This document shows, one piece after another, positions 1 through 5,824 of a stretch of DNA of 8,375 bases. The stretch covers positions 1 to 8,375 of the forward strand of contig JACQTN010000215.1 in assembly GCA_016210785.1 (NCBI GenBank), written 5' to 3'. A program made the translations under genes and the position numbers. Origin of the DNA: Armatimonadota bacterium (GTDB lineage: Bacteria > Sysuimicrobiota > Sysuimicrobiia > Sysuimicrobiales > JACQTN01). Positions within the stretch are counted from its first letter, which is position 1; every line of letters begins with the position of its first letter. Below the pieces are notes generated by a model that did no database searches, had not been told where the DNA came from, and saw only the letters and a list, made by a program, of their open reading frames with translations.

Positions 1-114
1 CCCGCAACCCCTGGAACCTTGCGCACACGCCGGGCACCATGCGCGCCGCCACAGCTGCCGCGGAGCCGCTGCTCGATCCGCCCGGCGTGTGCGCAAGGTT
101 CCAGGGGTTGCGGG
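1..114. repeat. Perfect 35-base inverted repeat at the window edge (arms 1-35 and 80-114)
   Basis: Bases 1-35 are the exact reverse complement of bases 80-114, with a 44-base spacer; the match stops at 36 versus 79. The right arm lies in genuine amidase coding sequence (the conserved NPWNLAHTPGG stretch). On the minus strand the amidase stays plausible through residues AARMVP and then, where the left arm begins, runs into family-unlike residues (GVCARFQGL). The left arm is therefore a misplaced inverted copy of the right arm. The position at the very edge suggests a fold-back read, chimera or contig-end assembly error rather than a biological element. A real inversion or transposon end is possible but less likely, since one arm encodes a conserved enzyme motif. 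Confidence 0.9.
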
Positions 115-520
115 TGGGCGCCGGATCCATCATGGCGAACTCGGTGGTGTGGGCCTTGCCGATGATGATGGCGCCGGCGGCCCGCAGGCGCGCCACCACG
201 GTACTGTCGTACGCTGGCACGAAGCCGGCCAGGATGCGCGAGCCCGCGGACGTCTCCCATCCCGCGGTAAAATAGATGTCCTTGACGCCCAGGGGCACGC
301 CGTGCAGCGGTCCCAGCAGCTTCCCTCCTGCGGCGAGCCGCTCCAGCCGCGCCGCCTCCGCCAGGGACTCCTCTCGTCGCAGCCGCGCCCAGGCCCGCAC
401 CTTCGGTTCCACCCCGTCGATGTGGGCGAAGAGCGCGCGGACGAGATCAACAGGCGACAGGTCGCGGCGGGCGATGGCGGACGCCGCATCCGCAAGTGTC
501 AGGTCGTGGAGATCAGCCAT
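1..520 (-). CDS. Amidase-signature family enzyme (GatA/AtzE-like), truncated at the left edge
   Basis: This is the N-terminal third of an amidase-signature hydrolase, a family that cleaves amide bonds with a Ser-cisSer-Lys triad. The start is ATG at 520, with GGAGAGGAG just upstream on the minus strand. Residues 71-86 (PLHGVPLGVKDIYFTA) hold the catalytic Lys80. Residues 146-153 (PGGSSSGS) hold the probable cis-Ser149. The nucleophilic serine of the TGGS motif lies beyond the window. Residues up to about 163 look genuine; the last 11 codons (bases 1-34) come from the inverted copy described for 1-114 and should not be trusted. Family members usually have 450-500 residues, so most of the protein is missing. 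The start overlaps the preceding small gene by 8 bases, implying translational coupling and a possible complex. Family assignment is sure. The substrate is unknown; GatA, AtzE-like and broad-range amidases are all possible. Confidence 0.88.
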   Translation of the reverse strand, partial: MADLHDLTLADAASAIARRDLSPVDLVRALFAHIDGVEPKVRAWARLRREESLAEAARLERLAAGGKLLGPLHGVPLGVKDIYFTAGWETSAGSRILAGFVPAYDSTVVARLRAAGAIIIGKAHTTEFAMMDPAPTRNPWNLAHTPGGSSSGSAAAVAARMVPGVCARFQGLR

Positions 521-764
521 GGCGCTCCTCTCCGCCCTCCACCCCACCGGACCCGCCGCGCGGCGCACCGTGCGCCTCTTCCTCTTCTGCGCCGGACCGC
601 CGCATCACAGGCACGGGCGCGGGCTCGGTGAAGGGATCGACCGGCGTCGCGTGGACCCGGGCGACCCACGGCCGCACCGCCTCCCACGCCTCCCTCACCG
701 CCTTGCTACCTTGCATCTCCAGCGCCGCCACCGCTTTGTCCATCCACTCCGGGAACGCCGTCAT
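513..764 (-). CDS. Small protein upstream of the amidase, possible GatC/AtzG-like partner subunit
   Basis: An 83-residue acidic protein with a good Shine-Dalgarno (GGAGGAGA) before ATG 764. Residues 1-40 look helical and tryptophan-rich (WMDKAVAALEM, AWEAVRPWVARV). Residues 41-53 (TPVDPFTEPAPVP) are a proline-rich extended stretch. The C-terminal 25 residues are a low-complexity Glu/Gly/Arg tail. Its TGA overlaps the amidase ATG by 8 bases. Known small partners of amidase-signature enzymes, GatC and AtzG (DUF4089-type), are also short, sit immediately upstream, and consist of a helical part followed by an extended segment with a 'PAP'-like motif that wraps the amidase. The resemblance here is in layout and in that short motif only, so the partner role is inference. 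Codon use (G/C-rich third positions) and tight packing support a real gene. I do not recognise it with certainty. Confidence 0.65.
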   Translation of the reverse strand: MTAFPEWMDKAVAALEMQGSKAVREAWEAVRPWVARVHATPVDPFTEPAPVPVMRRSGAEEEEAHGAPRGGSGGVEGGEERHG

Positions 765-824
765 CCTCTCCTCCTCTCACGCTGCGTGTGAAAGAACCGA
801 CGCGCCTGGCCCGTGCCGCGCGGT
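765..824. other. Short gap between the permease and the small amidase-associated gene
   Basis: Sixty bases separate the DppC-type stop (825) from the small-protein start (764). They hold the Shine-Dalgarno for 764 and a minor palindrome (CACGCTGCGTG). There is no stable stem with a U tract, so transcription probably reads through into the small protein and amidase. I see no promoter that would make the last two genes independent, although the gap is longer than the overlapping junctions elsewhere in the run. Confidence 0.4.
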
Positions 825-1658
825 TCAACTGCTGATCTGCCGCGGGTCCAGGCTGCGGCCGATCCCGTCCCCCAGGAACGTAAAGCCCAGCACCAGTGTG
901 GAGATGGCCAGCCCGGGGAAGACCGCCAGCCACCACTCCTTCTGCAGATGCGCCTGCGCGTCCCGCAGCATCTGCCCCCAGCTGGGCAGGTTGACGTCGC
1001 TCAACCCCAGGAAACCCAGGCTCGCCTCGATGAGGATCGCGCCGGCGATCTGCAGGGTGGTGTTGGCCACCACCGGGTTGATGGCGTTGGGCAGCAGGTG
1101 CCGCCCCATGATCCTCCACGGCGTCGCGCCCAGGGCCGTGGCCGCCTCTACGAAAGGTCGCGCTTTCAGGCTCATCACCTGCGCGCGCATCAGCCGCGCG
1201 TTGGAGGGCCAGATGGTGAGGCCCACGACCACCACGCCGATGGTCGCCCTGGTGCCGAACAGCGCCGAGACCAGCAGGATCAAGAACAGCCGCGGCAGGG
1301 TGAGGAAGACCTCGAACACCCTCGAGAAGAGATGATCCACCCATCCGCCGAAGTAGCCGGGGATCAGTCCCAGGACGACGCCCAGCACCAGCGACAGGCT
1401 GGCCGCGCCGAGGGCAAACAGCAGCGAGATGCGCGTCCCCCAGATCAGCCGGCTCAGCACGTCCCGCCCCAGCCGATCGGTGCCCATGACGTACCTGCCG
1501 CCTGGCCGCGCCAGCCCCTCACCCACCAGGGCGTGTGGGGAATGCGGCGAGATCACCGGGGCCAGCACCGCCGCCAGCGCCGCCATGACCACGATGGCCA
1601 GCCCCACCACCGCGCGTCGGTCGCGCAGGAAACGCCTGGCCAGCGCCTCCACGCTCAC
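825..1658 (-). CDS. DppC/OppC-type peptide ABC transporter permease
   Basis: Inner-membrane permease of a peptide/nickel-type importer, 277 residues, a normal length for the family. The start chosen is GTG 1658, which overlaps the TGA of the upstream permease (GTGA) and has AGGA upstream; GTG 1652 is an alternative. Residues 1-15 are a basic cytoplasmic lead, and 17-36 form the first membrane helix. Residues 57-66 carry the subfamily signature (VMGTDRLGRD) preceding the transmembrane core. Further hydrophobic helices lie near 78-100, 118-150, 192-215 and 244-263. The cytoplasmic EAA loop that docks the ATPase is at 171-190 (EAATALG ... LLP). It forms a heterodimeric channel with the preceding DppB-type protein. 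Substrate specificity comes from the binding protein. Longer upstream in-frame reading exists but lies inside the neighbouring gene and lacks permease sequence. Confidence 0.95.
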   Translation of the reverse strand: MSVEALARRFLRDRRAVVGLAIVVMAALAAVLAPVISPHSPHALVGEGLARPGGRYVMGTDRLGRDVLSRLIWGTRISLLFALGAASLSLVLGVVLGLIPGYFGGWVDHLFSRVFEVFLTLPRLFLILLVSALFGTRATIGVVVVGLTIWPSNARLMRAQVMSLKARPFVEAATALGATPWRIMGRHLLPNAINPVVANTTLQIAGAILIEASLGFLGLSDVNLPSWGQMLRDAQAHLQKEWWLAVFPGLAISTLVLGFTFLGDGIGRSLDPRQISS

Positions 1659-2626
1659 CGCAGCTCGATCCTGGGATCGAAAAGCCGGTACAACAGGTCC
1701 ACCACCAGCGTGCCCAGGACCACCGTGACCGCCGTGATCAGGAACACCCCCATGATCACCGGGTAGTCCCGCTTGAACATCGCCTCGTACATCAGGCGGC
1801 CCATGCCGGGCCATCCAAAGACGGTCTCCGTCAGGATGCTGCCCGAGACGGCCAGGCTGAGGTTGAGCCCGATGATGGTCAGGTTGGGCAGCATGGCGTT
1901 GCGCAACACGTGACGGAACAGAACCCGCTCTTCGGAGAGCCCCTTGGCGCGGGCGGTCATGGTGAACTGCTCGCCCAGCACCTCCACCACGCCTGCCCGC
2001 GTGATACGCAGCACCACGGGCGCCACCCACACCAACGCCAGCGACGTGGCCGGCATGGCCAGGTGGCGCGCGACGTCCACCCAGTACCCGGCGCCCTCCT
2101 CCGGCCCCAGGATGCTGGTCATCCCCGACGTGGGCAGCCAGCGCAGCCAGATCCCGAAGACCAGGATCATCATCAGGCCGAGCCAGAAGACGGGGAGGGA
2201 GTAGGCGACCGCGGCGGCGCCGCTCACCATCGTGTCCAGGCGCGACCCGTACGCCCAGGCGGTGAGCGTCCCCAGCGTGATGCCCAGCAGGATGCCCAGG
2301 GCCTGGCTGGAGAGCAGCAAAAGGATCGTGGCGGGGAACCGGCTGGCCACCACCGCGGCCACGGGCTGATTATAGTCGTACGAAAACCCCAGGTCGCCTC
2401 GCATCACGCGCCGCAGGTAGGTGACCAGCTGCACCGCCAGCGGCTGATCGAGTCCGTAGCGCGTCCTGATGGCCTGGATGGCTTCCTTCGAGGCAAACTC
2501 GCCAGCCAGGATCTCCGCGGGGTCGCCAGGGGCCAGGTGGATCAGGAAGAAGTTGAGCAGCAGGATCCCCAGGATCACCGGGATGCTCAGCAGCAGCCGG
2601 ACGGCCACGTACCGGAGGAGCGTCAC
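1655..2626 (-). CDS. DppB/OppB-type peptide ABC transporter permease
   Basis: First permease of the importer, 323 residues, full length. The start is GTG 2626 (MTLLRYVAVRLLLSIPVIL), with AGGGA upstream; the family's usual N-terminus begins exactly like this, with a helix at about 9-30. LAPGDPAEIL (31-40) and RGDLGFSY (76-83) are typical periplasmic-region motifs of DppB proteins. Membrane helices follow near 98-125, 135-160, 192-208, 248-270 and 290-312. The EAA-type ATPase-docking loop lies at about 224-247 (ARAKGLSEERVLFRHVLRN then AMLP). The C-terminal FDPRIELR ends at a TGA that overlaps the next permease start. Together with that gene it makes the transmembrane pore; the expected ATPases are not present in the window. 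A 52-base gap with a hairpin separates it from the hydrolase upstream. Confidence 0.95.
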   Translation of the reverse strand: MTLLRYVAVRLLLSIPVILGILLLNFFLIHLAPGDPAEILAGEFASKEAIQAIRTRYGLDQPLAVQLVTYLRRVMRGDLGFSYDYNQPVAAVVASRFPATILLLLSSQALGILLGITLGTLTAWAYGSRLDTMVSGAAAVAYSLPVFWLGLMMILVFGIWLRWLPTSGMTSILGPEEGAGYWVDVARHLAMPATSLALVWVAPVVLRITRAGVVEVLGEQFTMTARAKGLSEERVLFRHVLRNAMLPNLTIIGLNLSLAVSGSILTETVFGWPGMGRLMYEAMFKRDYPVIMGVFLITAVTVVLGTLVVDLLYRLFDPRIELR

Positions 2627-2649
2627 GGCGTCTTCCCTGGAGCGCGCGC

Positions 2650-2679
2650 GGACCGTCCCGGGGTGTCCCGGCCAGGTCC
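2650..2679 (-). promoter_or_regulatory. Interrupted intercistronic hairpin between hydrolase and permease genes
   Basis: A 30-base imperfect hairpin spans the end of the hydrolase gene: outer stem GGACC (2650-2654) with GGTCC (2675-2679), a symmetric 3+3 internal loop, inner stem CCGGG (2658-2662) with CCCGG (2667-2671), and a four-base loop. It touches the hydrolase stop codon and lies 24 bases before the DppB-type start. There is no U tract on the minus-strand side, so it is not a classical intrinsic terminator. It could act in mRNA processing, 3' end protection or partial attenuation, lowering permease output relative to the upstream genes. In GC-rich DNA such stems also arise by chance. 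Confidence 0.4.
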
Positions 2680-3677
2680 TAACCGATGCGCCCGCAACTG
2701 AACGTCCAGTCGCCCGGATGCACGGCGGTGGTGAAGCGCGTGTCCAGGATGACGGACTTGAAGGGCGCGCGGAGAGTCTCGACCACCTGCCCGTACGGGT
2801 CCAGCACCTCGCCCAGGATGCCGGCCTCCTCCACCACGTCGCCTAGCTCCACGCGGTTGATCACAAACCCGCCGTGCGCCGGGCGCGCCCACTGGCCCGT
2901 GCGGGCCACGTGCTGGGGTTGGTCGGTCCCCTCCATCGGGCCGTCGATCATCTCCAGGCCGATCATCACGTTGCGGGTCCCCCTCACGCCGTCCTGGAGG
3001 AAGTGGTCCCAGATGCGGCCACCGCCGCCCAGCTCCGGCACCAGCGTGGGAATCCCCAGCAGGCCCGCGGCCTCGCCGAGGGTGCCCCACCGCCCCATGC
3101 GGACCATCTCCTCGGTGAGGGTGATGTCGCGGATGGGGATGCCTTGCCCAAACCAGCGGGCCATGCGCTCCTGCTGCGCGTACACCTTCTGCCGCACGGC
3201 CTCGGCGCCGCCGATCATCAGGTAGCGGGCCAGGAAGTCGCGCCCGCCCTCGTGGTAGTCGATGATGTAGCTGGCGTGGCGCAGGCAGCCGTCGAAGATG
3301 CGGTGGGCCATCACCTGGCTCAGGAACCCGTTGGGGTCGCCGGGCCAGATGCGGTTGAGATTGAGGAACTCGTAGTCGAGCTTGTTGACCCGCGACTCGC
3401 CGTAGAAGGCGAAGGGATTGGTGATGGGCAGCGCCACGACCGTCCCGCGCAGCCGGCGGGGCTCGATGGCGGGCAGCAGCGTGCGCATGACGTTCCAGCC
3501 CGCGTACTCATCGCCGTGGATGGCGCCCGTCAGGGCCAACACCGGGCCGTCCCGGGTCCCGCGCACCCCGATCACCGGGATGGTGACATCGCTGCCGTCA
3601 TTCTGCTCCGCCACCTTCACCCGGAACTGCGCCCGCTCGCCCGCCGCGATGTTGCGTCCGAAGATCCTCACGTCCAT
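2679..3677 (-). CDS. AstE/AspA-family zinc hydrolase (second of a tandem pair)
   Basis: A 332-residue member of the succinylglutamate desuccinylase/aspartoacylase family, which uses one zinc to hydrolyse the amide of N-acyl amino acids. The zinc site is intact: His54 and Glu57 in GAIHGDEYAG, and His142 in DYHEGG. The substrate-binding motif NLNRIWPG lies at 106-113 (Arg109). The probable catalytic Glu215 is in LVPELGGGG. A C-terminal beta-rich domain (about 260-332) ends in VHPGDWTFSCG. Start ATG 3677 overlaps the previous stop (TGATG) and has GGAGGGA upstream. It is a diverged paralogue of the gene immediately before it. Cytoplasmic, with no signal peptide. The length matches bacterial AstE-like proteins annotated only to family. 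The acyl group and amino acid cannot be told, and a true AstE (arginine succinyltransferase pathway) role is unlikely because no other ast genes are present. Confidence 0.92.
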   Translation of the reverse strand: MDVRIFGRNIAAGERAQFRVKVAEQNDGSDVTIPVIGVRGTRDGPVLALTGAIHGDEYAGWNVMRTLLPAIEPRRLRGTVVALPITNPFAFYGESRVNKLDYEFLNLNRIWPGDPNGFLSQVMAHRIFDGCLRHASYIIDYHEGGRDFLARYLMIGGAEAVRQKVYAQQERMARWFGQGIPIRDITLTEEMVRMGRWGTLGEAAGLLGIPTLVPELGGGGRIWDHFLQDGVRGTRNVMIGLEMIDGPMEGTDQPQHVARTGQWARPAHGGFVINRVELGDVVEEAGILGEVLDPYGQVVETLRAPFKSVILDTRFTTAVHPGDWTFSCGRIG

Positions 3678-4657
3678 CAGGCCGTCCCTCCCTCGCCCAC
3701 GTACGGTTGTGCCGTCCCTGCGTTCCCGCAGATGTAGCCGTAGTCCCCGGGATGGACGCGCGACCGGCCCCGCGCCAGCATGATGACGGTCCGGCCGTAG
3801 GGCGCCTCCAGGACCTCCCGCTCCTCGAAGGTCTGCGGGTCCCCCACCGCGCCCAGCCGCGTCCCTCCCTCCACCTCCGTCCCCAGCGACTCCATGCCGT
3901 GCACCGGCAGGAACAGTCCTCCGTGCCGCGTGCGCAGGGTCACGCGGTCACGGACGATGTACTGCCGGAGCGGAACCTCCGGTGCACCCTCCATCATGCC
4001 CAGCAGTCTCATCACGTTGCGCACGCCCCGCGCCCCCAGCGCCACGAACTCGCTCGCCCGCCACATGTCGGTGCCGATCTCGGGGACGATGGCAGGGATG
4101 CCGGCGGCGAGCGCGCACGCCGTGAGCGACCCCGGCGTGTCGGGCGCCTCGTACATCCAGACCTGGCCGAAGACCAGGGCCAGGGCGCGGGCGCGCAGGT
4201 GGGCCGGGCTGCGCGGCTGCGGCAGGAAGATGTAGTCGTTGACCGTGAATCCGTCCGCGCCGTGCAGGTCGACAATGGTGTCGACGGCGCCGTGCAGCCG
4301 CGTCCAGATGGCGTGGGCGAGTTGCTCCGACGCCCACCCGTCCATCGTGCCAGGAAAGACGCGGTTGAGATTCAGCATGTCGAGCGGCGTGTGGCGCGTG
4401 AGCGCCTCGAACGCCGGCGGATTGGCCACCGGGATGGCGACGACCGCACCCCGCCAGCGCTCGCCGCCGGCCAGGTCCCTCAGCACCTCGGCGATGACCT
4501 GGGCGCCGATGGTCTCGTTGCCGTGGAGGGTCGCCACCAGGCCCAGGCGCGGGCCGGGCTCAGGGGACTCCAGCACGTGAACGGTCAGGAACAACGCGCC
4601 GCCCGCGGCCAGCGCGCCGACCTCGATCCGCTCCCTCATCCAGCGTGGACCGCTCAT
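3677..4657 (-). CDS. AstE/AspA-family zinc hydrolase (first of a tandem pair)
   Basis: A 326-residue paralogue of the following gene with the same fold plan. Zinc ligands His45 and Glu48 lie in LHGNET, and His132 in DLHGADGF. The NLNRVFPG motif is at 96-103 (Arg99), and probable catalytic Glu193 is in IVPEIG. The C-terminal domain ends in RVHPGDYGYICG, matching the same block of its neighbour. Start ATG 4657 has a strong GAGGAGGA Shine-Dalgarno. It differs from its partner in motif detail (HGNE versus HGDE, HGAD versus HEGG), so the two probably have different substrates or form a mixed complex. No signal peptide is seen. It follows the racemase-type gene after a 31-base gap and overlaps the next gene by one base, so both hydrolases are made from one message. 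Deacylation of an imported N-acyl amino acid or related amide is the likely reaction type. Confidence 0.92.
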   Translation of the reverse strand: MSGPRWMRERIEVGALAAGGALFLTVHVLESPEPGPRLGLVATLHGNETIGAQVIAEVLRDLAGGERWRGAVVAIPVANPPAFEALTRHTPLDMLNLNRVFPGTMDGWASEQLAHAIWTRLHGAVDTIVDLHGADGFTVNDYIFLPQPRSPAHLRARALALVFGQVWMYEAPDTPGSLTACALAAGIPAIVPEIGTDMWRASEFVALGARGVRNVMRLLGMMEGAPEVPLRQYIVRDRVTLRTRHGGLFLPVHGMESLGTEVEGGTRLGAVGDPQTFEEREVLEAPYGRTVIMLARGRSRVHPGDYGYICGNAGTAQPYVGEGGTA

Positions 4658-4688
4658 CGGTCCTCCTCAACACACCGTGCGCCGTGTC

Positions 4689-5789
4689 TCAGTCAATCCG
4701 CACCCGCGCCAGCGCCTTCTCGTCCAGATCCACGCCCAGCCCCGGGCCGGCGGGCATCCGCAGCACCCCGCGATGGACGCGCAGCGGCTCAACGCCCAGG
4801 TCCACCTCGAAGAGGTCGATGCCCATCCCCAGCAGCGGCCGGAAAGTTCGTTCGAGCGACGGCAGCGCCGCGATCAGATGCGCGCTGGCCGCGGTGCCCA
4901 GGCTGGTCTCGATCGGGCCCTCCGAGTAGAGCTGCAGCCCGGCCGCCTCCACCAGCGCGGCGACGGCGCGGCACTTGCGGAAGCCACCCTGGTGGCGGAC
5001 CTGCGTCTTCACCACGTCCGCGGCGCGGCGCCGGATCACCTCCACGACTGCTCCGGGAGAGGTGACGCTCTCATCCACCATCACCGGCGTGTCCAGCGCC
5101 GCGGCGTACGCGGCCAGCCCCTCCAGATCCGCCGCGGGCACGGGCTGCTCGATGATCTCCAGGTCGTATGCCTCCATCGCCCGCAGGACCGTCAGCTTCC
5201 CGGCGTACTCGCCGTTGGCGTCCACGCGGATGGGGACGCCCGGCCCCACCGCCTGCCGGACGCGGGCCACGGCCTCCAGGTCCAGCGCCGGGTCGCGGCC
5301 GCCGATCTTCATCTTCAGGGAGCGGTATCCACGCTCCACCATCTGCTGAGCCTCTTCCGCCATCACCTCCGGAGCGGCCATCCCGATGGGCCAGGCCAGG
5401 TCGATCTCCTCCGGCGGCGCCCCGCCCAGCAGCACGCACACGGGAAGATCCAGCGCCCGCCCCACCAGGTCGTGCAGTGCCACGTCCACCGCCGCCTTGG
5501 CCATGGTGTGCCCGGCGACGGCGCGATCCATGGCGCGGACGTGGTGCTCCACGGCGCGGGGATCTTTCCCCACGATGGCCGGCGCCAGGTGGCTGCGGAT
5601 GATGCTGGTCACCGTCGCCGCGGTCTCGCCGTAGTGCGGCGAGGTCATGCCCTCCGCGACTCCCTGCAGACCGTCGTCGCTGCGGATGCGCACCACCGCG
5701 CGCTCGCCCGGGTAGGCGCCGTGGGCCGTGCCGTAGGCGCGGCGCCACGGCAGCCTGACCGGGATCGCCTCGACGGACGCGATCTTCAT
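4689..5789 (-). CDS. Mandelate racemase/muconate lactonizing family enzyme (possible epimerase or cycloisomerase)
   Basis: A 366-residue enolase-superfamily enzyme, which abstracts a proton alpha to a carboxylate with Mg2+ help. The N-terminal capping domain is about 1-125 and the barrel domain follows. The muconate-lactonizing-subgroup residues are visible: the KMK motif (Lys159, Lys161), metal ligands Asp190 (DANGEY), Glu214 (IIEQP) and Asp239 (VDES), and Lys261 on the opposite face (VVKTQVRHQGG). Two opposed lysines allow racemisation, epimerisation, cycloisomerisation or dehydration. Spacing resembles L-Ala-D/L-Glu epimerases and N-acylamino acid racemases, but I do not see a clear DxD dipeptide-binding motif at the C-terminal end of the barrel (that region reads GIDLFEVDLG). 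Start ATG 5789 has only a weak Shine-Dalgarno and lies 35 bases after the binding-protein stop. Context with a peptide importer and deacylases favours an amino-acid or peptide derivative; a sugar-acid role is less likely. Confidence 0.9.
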   Translation of the reverse strand: MKIASVEAIPVRLPWRRAYGTAHGAYPGERAVVRIRSDDGLQGVAEGMTSPHYGETAATVTSIIRSHLAPAIVGKDPRAVEHHVRAMDRAVAGHTMAKAAVDVALHDLVGRALDLPVCVLLGGAPPEEIDLAWPIGMAAPEVMAEEAQQMVERGYRSLKMKIGGRDPALDLEAVARVRQAVGPGVPIRVDANGEYAGKLTVLRAMEAYDLEIIEQPVPAADLEGLAAYAAALDTPVMVDESVTSPGAVVEVIRRRAADVVKTQVRHQGGFRKCRAVAALVEAAGLQLYSEGPIETSLGTAASAHLIAALPSLERTFRPLLGMGIDLFEVDLGVEPLRVHRGVLRMPAGPGLGVDLDEKALARVRID

Positions 5790-5824
5790 CCGGGCGTCAT
5801 GCGGACTTCAGCGCGGCACGGGGG

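Noticed and set aside
1..114. Transposon or insertion-sequence terminal inverted repeats
   Set aside because: One arm is authentic amidase coding sequence, there is no transposase, the spacer is only 44 bases of amidase code, and the repeat sits on the window edge.
813..1766. 317-codon open frame on the plus strand opposite the DppC-type permease
   Set aside because: The translation is rich in Gln, His and Arg with no domain, and it is antisense to a full-length permease with family motifs.
825..2030. 401-residue version of the DppC-type permease starting at 2030
   Set aside because: The extra N-terminal 124 residues lie within the DppB-type gene in another frame and look like shadow sequence. 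The GTGA overlap start at 1658 gives the normal family length.
2640..2700. Rho-independent terminator between hydrolase and DppB-type gene
   Set aside because: A stem exists but no T-rich tail follows on the minus strand, and the gene order implies read-through.
2679..3677. Assignment as true AstE of the arginine succinyltransferase pathway
   Set aside because: No astA, astB, astC or astD neighbours are present and there are two diverged copies, so only a family-level call is justified.
3707..5065. 452-codon open frame on the plus strand across the hydrolase and racemase genes
   Set aside because: It crosses two well-supported minus-strand genes, is Arg/His/Pro-rich, has no motif, and lacks a credible ribosome site.
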